Below, in pieces: positions 60,908 through 64,000 of a stretch of 64,000 nucleotides of DNA. A program made the translations under genes and the position numbers. The stretch is from positions 124,001 through 188,000 of the forward strand of contig JAADJZ010000001.1 in NCBI GenBank assembly GCA_011032825.1, in the 5' to 3' direction. The notes beneath the pieces were generated by a model, which worked only from the letters and a program-made list of their open reading frames with translations, did not search any database and had not been told where the DNA came from. The number at the start of each line of letters is the position of its first letter. Position 1 is the first letter of the stretch. This stretch comes from Massariosphaeria phaeospora (taxonomy: Eukaryota; Ascomycota; Dothideomycetes; Pleosporales).

Positions 60908-61974
60908 GCTTCTGGTGGATGGCGTGTCTGTAAGAATAGGACGTGTGGACGATGATTCGGCGTTGGTAGTGAGCTGTTGGTGCGACTCGCGGTGGTGGAA
61001 TGTTTTCATGGCTACACAGTGCAGCGAGTGGTCTTTATATGTATCGGAGGGGAGCAGCAGACGAGCGGGGAAGCTGCACACCATCCCTGCCTGCGCCTGC
61101 CTTGCGCACCGGGGCGAAGAAGCTTGGGCCGCCGCACTACCAGAGGTGTCCTCTAACGTCGAGGCTGTGTTTCCGGCCGCTCACGCTGCGCTTCACTCTC
61201 ACTCTGTACTCGGGCCCAAAGTTTCTCCAAAGAAATCTTTTCGATTACCCAAGGCCTACCCACCTGCGCCATGGTACCTGGACACCAACATGGCACAGGC
61301 GAGCTGGCGCTGACCGTTGAACCCCAAATGCTCCAGCCTCGTCCTCGGTGTTCTCTTCGCCACGGTAGGGCTGAGCTAATCTCCATACTGATTGTGTGGC
61401 GCGTGACTGTGCATAGCTCCGGCAGGGTGCCGAAAAACACAGTCTGCAAGTTGAAGAATGAGAGGCGAAATACGAGAGATGATTCTGCCTTGGGGGAATG
61501 TATGCATCATCGTTCGCTCGTGCTGCTCACCGGTAGACAATCACCGGCTTGGTGGCCTCGTCTTGCAGCCGATTACCCGTCCACCCATGCTCGGCCGTCT
61601 TTCTGCGGCCATCCATCGTGTCTGCTGAGTGCCGATCCACGTGGCCCTGGTAGATTTTGTTTTGATGATGCCGTGGTGCCGTGGTGTGAGGTGCGGCAAT
61701 ATCGACGGGAATAAATATTGGGTATACCAGCGGAACGTAGCAGGCAGCAATACAAATGAGCTCGCGAAAACTTCTCTGTAGCAGGCAGCAGTTTCTTCTC
61801 GAGAACAGCAATGTTGCTTGTGTTGCATGCGCGATTAGGCCATCAAAGTTGGACCTAGTTCCTCTAGGAATAACGAAGTTTGTCTTGGTACCTTAGGCTG
61901 ACTGACTCCATGTACTCTGTAAAGCATCATGAATTCTATGGAAACTCCTAGAATCTTCAAGAGAACTCGGAAAC
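60908..61974. other. Intergenic: stomatin promoter region
   Basis: It contains the stomatin TATA box and, farther right, overlapping open frames on both strands (up to about 150 codons) with no recognisable domain. No gene is called. Confidence 0.45.
61033..61040 (-). promoter_or_regulatory. TATA box of the stomatin-like gene
   Basis: The minus strand reads ATATAAAG here, about 125 bp upstream of the preferred ATG at 60907. That spacing is normal for a fungal TATA promoter and disfavours the upstream in-frame ATGs. Confidence 0.5.
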
Positions 61975-62028
61975 ATAACGTTATTGATTTTCGAGTTTAG
62001 CATAGCTCAAGAGGATAACGTTATTGAT
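61975..62028. promoter_or_regulatory. Repeated palindromic site ATAACGTTAT upstream of the epoxide hydrolase
   Basis: The 14-base string ATAACGTTATTGAT occurs at 61975-61988 and again at 62015-62028, exactly 40 bp apart. Its first ten bases form a perfect palindrome. Both copies lie about 180-230 bp upstream of the ATG at 62207, a normal place for activator or repressor sites in fungi. No factor is named. Confidence 0.4.
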
Positions 62029-62206
62029 CTTGGACGTTGATATATTGACCACAGGTGCGCATCAATAATATCTAAGTTCATCGTAGTCCTGTTCTCAGCT
62101 GCATGTAAGTTCTTCAGAAACCGGTCCGATATCCGTCATTCTATTCAACCATTCCTATTGATTTACTACGTTCAACTTGGCAAACCTCGTTACTATCACT
62201 ATCAGA

Positions 62207-63364
62207 ATGGAGATAACTCCTTTCAAGATCGACATTTCTCAAAGCGAGATAGACGCCCTGCGGACACGCCTCGAAAACACCCGCTGGGCCCCCGAGCTCG
62301 ACAACGAAGACTGGTCGTACGGCGTCAACGGCACCTACCTGCGCGAGTTGACATCGTATTGGCAACGCGACTTTGACTGGCGCGCCCAAGAAGCGCGCAT
62401 CAACAGCTTTCCGCAGTTCCGCACCGAAATCGACGGAATCCCCATCCACTTCATCCACGTCCGCGGCAAAGGCCCGAAGCCTGTCCCCATCATCTTGAAC
62501 CACGGATGGCCGTGGACGTTTTGGGACTTCAAGGATGTGATCATGGCGCTGGCCGATCCCGCGGCACACGGAGGCAACGCGGAAGACGCGTTCGATGTCG
62601 TGGTTCCGTCGTTGCCTGGCTTCTGTTTCTCGGGGCCGCTAGATCGCACTGGAGTTGGCTACGTCGAGACAGCCGATCTGTGGGTGAAGTTGATGAACGG
62701 GCTGGGATACCGCCGGTTTGTCACTCACGGCGGGGACGCGGGTGCGTTTGTGAGCGCTCGGCTGGGACACGCGCATGCGGGGTCCATCATCGGCGTCCAT
62801 ATCTCGTTCCCGATCTTACCGGGAGTTCCGCACGACGCTGGTAATGATGCCGATTTCACGCAAGAGGAGCGTGATTTGATCGGGCAGCAGAGCAGAGGTC
62901 CTGGCGACTTTGTGCACGTGCTCATCAACAACACTGATCCACAGACGCTCGCATGGGCCATGCACGACAGCCCCGTTGGACAAGCTGCGTGGATTCTTCT
63001 ACGACGCCGTGCCTGGAGCGACTGCAACGGTGATGTTGAGACCAAGTTTGACAAGGACACACTCCTGACGTACCTGTCGCTGTATTGGTTTACGAACAGT
63101 TTCGTCGGCACAGAGCTGTTCTGTCGCGCTTCCAATTTCCCCCAGCCGATGGAGTTGGCCAACGATGTCAAACCAGAGATCAGTGTACCTACTGCTGTTG
63201 CGGTGCTTCCCAAGGATCTGATGCACAAGCCGCGGTCTCTAGTTGCTGCGCATACGGATTTGCGCCAGTGGACCCTGTTTCCTAGGGGTGGCCATTTTGG
63301 AGCAGCTGAGGAGCCCGAGTTGATGACGGAGGATATTCGGTCGTTTGTTCGCCCTTTACGCTAG
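62207..63364 (+). CDS. Epoxide hydrolase (EHN domain plus alpha/beta-hydrolase)
   Basis: One intronless exon encodes 385 residues. Residues 1-105 are the epoxide hydrolase N-terminal domain (MEITPFKIDISQSEIDALRT, LRELTSYWQRDFDWRAQEAR). The hydrolase core follows: oxyanion motif HGWPWTFWDF (about 100), strand DVVVPSLPGF (about 135), nucleophile elbow HGGDAGAF with Asp (about 177), and the C-terminal PRGGHFGAAEEPE with the catalytic His (about 362). A lid domain lies between. The usual elbow is GGDWG, so Ala replaces Trp here. Members open epoxides of xenobiotics or fungal metabolites to diols; the substrate is unknown. No signal peptide is seen. The ATG at 62207 is chosen because the further upstream frame lacks one. 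The intronless structure differs from its neighbours. Confidence 0.88.
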   Translation: MEITPFKIDISQSEIDALRTRLENTRWAPELDNEDWSYGVNGTYLRELTSYWQRDFDWRAQEARINSFPQFRTEIDGIPIHFIHVRGKGPKPVPIILNHGWPWTFWDFKDVIMALADPAAHGGNAEDAFDVVVPSLPGFCFSGPLDRTGVGYVETADLWVKLMNGLGYRRFVTHGGDAGAFVSARLGHAHAGSIIGVHISFPILPGVPHDAGNDADFTQEERDLIGQQSRGPGDFVHVLINNTDPQTLAWAMHDSPVGQAAWILLRRRAWSDCNGDVETKFDKDTLLTYLSLYWFTNSFVGTELFCRASNFPQPMELANDVKPEISVPTAVAVLPKDLMHKPRSLVAAHTDLRQWTLFPRGGHFGAAEEPELMTEDIRSFVRPLR

Positions 63365-63645
63365 GATGAATGACGGTACGGAACCAAATTCATCACGCGG
63401 TCGGCGGGTACTGATACTTTCTAGGAATAGGATAGGCAAATTGTGCTGTAGAGAACAATGGGTACCCATCCATCTCACTCGATCGCTGTTCAAAATCTTA
63501 CATCATCATTCCGAAATGGACTAGCACCGAAAACAGACGAGGAAATGCCCGTAGCCAATGCAATATCTGCCTCACGTCTCCCATGACCAGTCTCCATACT
63601 CCATAAACCGTTACTCCGTCGAGAGATTTTTGAATTCTGCGCGAT
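63365..63645. other. Intergenic between convergent genes
   Basis: Nothing recognisable is seen here; it is probably the 3' untranslated region of the epoxide hydrolase and of the possible gene to the right. Confidence 0.4.
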
Positions 63646-63755
63646 TTACTTCTGCAACCCAAATCCCTTAAGAGGAAACTCTCGCATTCCGCGCATCCAG
63701 CCGAAGCCCAGACCGGTGAGCATGTTACCTTTCCAGGCCAGACCTGAGTGGCACG
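63646..63755 (-). CDS. Possible 3' terminal exon of a gene running off the right edge
   Basis: On the minus strand an acceptor ttttag at 63756-63761 is followed by an open segment of 36 codons. It reads CHSGLAWKGNMLTGLGFGWM, then RGMREFPLKGFGLQK and a TAA at 63646-63648. The composition (Gly, aromatic, hydrophobic) is protein-like and the segment is bounded by a good acceptor, but no upstream exon is found in the remaining 240 bp. The family is not recognised. Confidence 0.3.
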
Positions 63756-64000
63756 CTAAAACCGAAGGTATGAGTATGATTTTCCCTTAGCATGTTAGGA
63801 ATCGGGCCCGAGTCGATGCACTGCCCCTATTAGGCCGGTCTAAGCGAGTCGCAACTGCCTCACGAGAGCACAGCGCCAGACACCGGCTACAATTCGCGCA
63901 AATCGTCTGTCTTTCAAAGCGCGTGTCGCTTTGCTCACGGCACGGAATCGACGCCTCGAACGCCTCGAGACTACTATGATGTTTCCAAACGCCATCAATG

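Noticed and set aside
60513..61313. 266-codon plus-strand frame
   Set aside because: It is antisense to stomatin exon 1 and its promoter.
61271..61714. 147-codon plus-strand frame between stomatin and the epoxide hydrolase
   Set aside because: Mixed composition with no domain, overlapped by three minus-strand frames; no splice or family support.
1..64000. tRNA, 5S rRNA and CRISPR arrays
   Set aside because: I looked by eye for B-box-like GTTCGAATC and 5S motifs and for spaced perfect repeats. The few GTTCGAA matches lack a foldable tRNA around them. A covariance-model scan would be decisive.

Overview
This window is nuclear DNA of a filamentous ascomycete (Pezizomycotina, probably a dothideomycete; the species cannot be named from this alone). 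The genes have short GT-AG introns (about 46-150 bp, most near 50) with CTRAC-like branch points. They include a FlbE-type conidiation regulator, a hybrid histidine kinase and a fungal-type muniscin. There are no operons, CRISPR arrays or bacterial genes. Exon models were built by hand from reading frame, splice consensus and family knowledge; nearly all close to an exact multiple of three.

Layout. 0.1-1.2 kb: a secreted or membrane single-pass protein. 1.66-6.06 kb: about 4.4 kb without genes, made of a highly diverged tandem repeat of roughly 50 bp. 6.7-12.8 kb: a small membrane protein, a dienelactone hydrolase (-), a CIR_N-domain protein (-), a FlbE-like protein (+) and a second small membrane protein (+). 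13.2-18.6 kb: splicing factor Prp1/Prp6 and SAGA subunit Hfi1/Ada1 (both +). 19.9-33.3 kb: the 2,679-residue GCN1 homologue (-), divergent from a DEAH/DEVH-box helicase (+). 33.9-39.4 kb: a GNAT acetyltransferase (+), a cytochrome b561-type protein (-), and one continuous reading frame joining a luminal FKBP isomerase to a STIMATE-type membrane protein (-). 39.4-45.6 kb: a 2,031-residue PAS-PAS hybrid histidine kinase (-). 47.1-56.9 kb: a Syp1 muniscin (-) divergent from a Csk1-type kinase (+), then Hym1/Mo25 and a TPT-type transporter (+). 57.9-59.3 kb: a decaying stretch with a short-chain dehydrogenase relic and a poorly resolved gene. 59.8-63.4 kb: a stomatin-like protein (-) and an epoxide hydrolase (+). 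The last 350 bp may hold the 3' exon of another minus-strand gene.

Most genes are conserved housekeeping functions: splicing (Prp1, CIR_N), chromatin (Hfi1), translation control (GCN1 and possibly the helicase), endocytosis and polarity (Syp1, Hym1), and signalling (histidine kinase, Csk1-like). I see no secondary-metabolite cluster or defence island. The most unusual items are the degenerate ~50-bp array, the FKBP-STIMATE continuous frame, a 99-codon acidic open frame directly behind the Hfi1 stop codon, and a small inverted-repeat transposon relic with RIP-like transitions near 52.4 kb.
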